This document shows, in pieces, positions 63,025 through 64,000 of a DNA stretch of 64,000 nt (within the stretch, counting starts at the first letter, position 1; every line of letters begins with the position of its first letter). This DNA is from Brachyspira sp. SAP_772. Its GTDB lineage: Bacteria; Spirochaetota; Brachyspiria; Brachyspirales; Brachyspiraceae. Below the pieces are notes generated by a model. It searched no databases, had not been told where the DNA came from, and saw only the letters and a program-made list of their open reading frames with translations. The DNA lies in the NCBI RefSeq assembly GCF_009755885.1, contig NZ_VYIX01000001.1, positions 826,044 through 890,043 on the forward strand, read 5' to 3'. The translations under genes and the position numbers were made by a program.

Positions 63025-63471
63025 ATGAGAGTACAAGAGAGAAGAAATACAGACATAAACTTAAATAATATATTAATGCATCCCGAAACCACATCTGTAA
63101 AAGTTGCAACATCATCTTCTTCTTTTGCTGCTATGCTTGAAGAAGAGAGAGAAATTAGAAAATATTCATTAGAATTAGATGAACTAAAAAGACAAATTTA
63201 TGATGCTGGAAATGCATTAGAAAGAAGTGCTGATATTAAGGATTTTTATAAATTTAGGGATTTAATAACATCTCTTGTAGAAAAATTAATAAAAGATTCA
63301 TATAAAGTAAGAACCGTATTCTCAAACTTAAAAAGATTCCAAGTAATATCAAAAATAAATGAAGAATTAGATGCTCTATATAGAGAAATTATGAAAGAAC
63401 AAAAGAATCATATGGCAATAGCAAACAATATGATGAGACTTAAAGGTTTAGTATTAAATTTAATGTCATGA
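63025..63471 (+). CDS. DUF327 (YaaR-like) protein
   Basis: A 148-residue cytoplasmic helix-rich protein. The C-terminal half (NALERSADIKDFYKFRDLITSLVEKLIKDSYKVRTVFSNLKRFQVISKINEELDALYREIM) is the DUF327 signature. The N-terminal 45 residues are Ser/Thr-rich and look disordered. Function unknown; members often sit near DNA-replication or flagellar genes in Firmicutes and spirochaetes. AAAGGA precedes the ATG. It overlaps tsaB by 4 bases. Confidence 0.82.
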   Translation: MRVQERRNTDINLNNILMHPETTSVKVATSSSSFAAMLEEEREIRKYSLELDELKRQIYDAGNALERSADIKDFYKFRDLITSLVEKLIKDSYKVRTVFSNLKRFQVISKINEELDALYREIMKEQKNHMAIANNMMRLKGLVLNLMS

Positions 63472-64000
63472 GTAATATATTAGCATTCGACACCGTATCA
63501 TCAAGCTTTTCTATAGCATTAAAAAAAAATGATGATAGTATAATAGAAATAAATAAAGAAAACATAAAAAACCATAATGAAGAATTACTTCCTATATTAA
63601 GTAGTTTTTTAGAGGATAATAAAATATCATTAAATGAAATTGATTGCATAGTAATGGGGATAGGACCGGGCTCATTTACAGCAATTAGAATAGCATTTTC
63701 CACAATAAAGACAATATGTTATGCAAAAAACATACCAATTATAGGAGTATCAAGCTTAGACACATTATATCAAAATATAGCATCATATAATGGTGTAAAA
63801 TTATCCATGATAGATGCAAGAAAAGGAAGTATTTACGCTAATATATATAAAGATAATACAAAAATAAAAGAAAATCTAGATTTAACATATGAAGAAGCAA
63901 CAAATTTAATAAAAGATATATCAACAAAAGATGATTCTATCACATTATGCGGAGATGGTTTTTCAAAAAATGAATCTTATTTTCTAGAAAATTTGAAAGA
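63468..64000 (+). CDS. tsaB: TsaB, tRNA threonylcarbamoyladenosine protein (3' end outside window)
   Basis: An open frame runs from ATG 63468 to the window end without a stop, 177 codons visible (full length usually about 210-240). The start is LAFDTVSSSFSIAL (ASKHA phosphate-1 motif), then VMGIGPGSFTAIRIAFSTIKTI, the strongly conserved TsaB segment, and MIDARKGSIYANIY. TsaB partners TsaD and TsaE in making t6A at position 37 of ANN-decoding tRNAs. The ATG overlaps the DUF327 stop (ATGA). Confidence 0.9.
   Translation, partial: MSNILAFDTVSSSFSIALKKNDDSIIEINKENIKNHNEELLPILSSFLEDNKISLNEIDCIVMGIGPGSFTAIRIAFSTIKTICYAKNIPIIGVSSLDTLYQNIASYNGVKLSMIDARKGSIYANIYKDNTKIKENLDLTYEEATNLIKDISTKDDSITLCGDGFSKNESYFLENLK

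Overview
The window looks like a chromosomal segment of a strictly anaerobic spirochaete of the genus Brachyspira. The base composition is very AT-rich, even at third codon positions. The envelope genes are those of a double-membrane organism (hldD, kdsA, mlaE, many short lipoproteins). Clear promoters have the form TTGnnn, 16-17 bp, TATAAT-like. The genus is inferred from composition and gene content, not from a marker gene. I saw no rRNA, tRNA, CRISPR array, insertion sequence or prophage.

Layout. 1-1126: end of a large YfhO-type membrane protein and a small DUF3592-like protein. 1132-6610 (minus): glgC, then beyond a terminator a beta-rich exported protein followed by ftsW, murG and hldD. 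6730-8147: two lipoproteins and a rhodanese lipoprotein. 8205-13510 (plus): polA, a HAD phosphatase, a TPR protein and a diguanylate cyclase. 13491-15558 (minus): a GT11 glycosyltransferase and a YczE/YitT-type membrane protein. 15967-24572 (plus): an accessory sugar or polyol locus (two zinc dehydrogenases, MFS transporter, class II aldolase, PfkB kinase, aldo-keto reductase, DeoR regulator, SDF symporter). 24573-25786: gene-poor, with one 60-residue membrane peptide. 25787-33512 (minus): a 1914-residue bacterial alpha-2-macroglobulin, a GIY-YIG protein, an SpsF-like cytidylyltransferase and truB.

33541-45488: lipoproteins, an ExbB/TolQ-type channel, trpS and ricT-like genes (both with Fe-S-type cysteine sets), nadE, a flavin-binding protein, gmk-rpoZ-miaA, kdsA and murF. 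45506-48248 (minus): rplI-dnaB-mlaE. 48355-52284 (minus): TPR protein, M23 peptidase with FecR-like region, membrane-anchored repeat protein and second M23 peptidase. 52502-57839 (plus): parA, a GNAT gene, parB, a DUF4384 protein and a dCache chemoreceptor. 57844-62819 (minus): MscS channel, CPx metal ATPase with its ArsR regulator and an SNF symporter. 63025-64000 (plus): a DUF327 protein and the start of tsaB.

Most of the window is housekeeping. The best candidates for undescribed biology are the 15967-22317 operon, which reads as a ketose-phosphate route for a polyol or rare sugar with a tandem 21-bp repeat at its promoter; the four-gene TPR/M23/repeat/M23 operon beside parAB; the neighbouring trpS and ricT-like genes; probable leaderless transcripts (polA, and the lipoprotein at 34341); and palindromic, relatively GC-rich intergenic elements near 24680-24890 and 44023-44100. 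None of these is proven novel by sequence alone.
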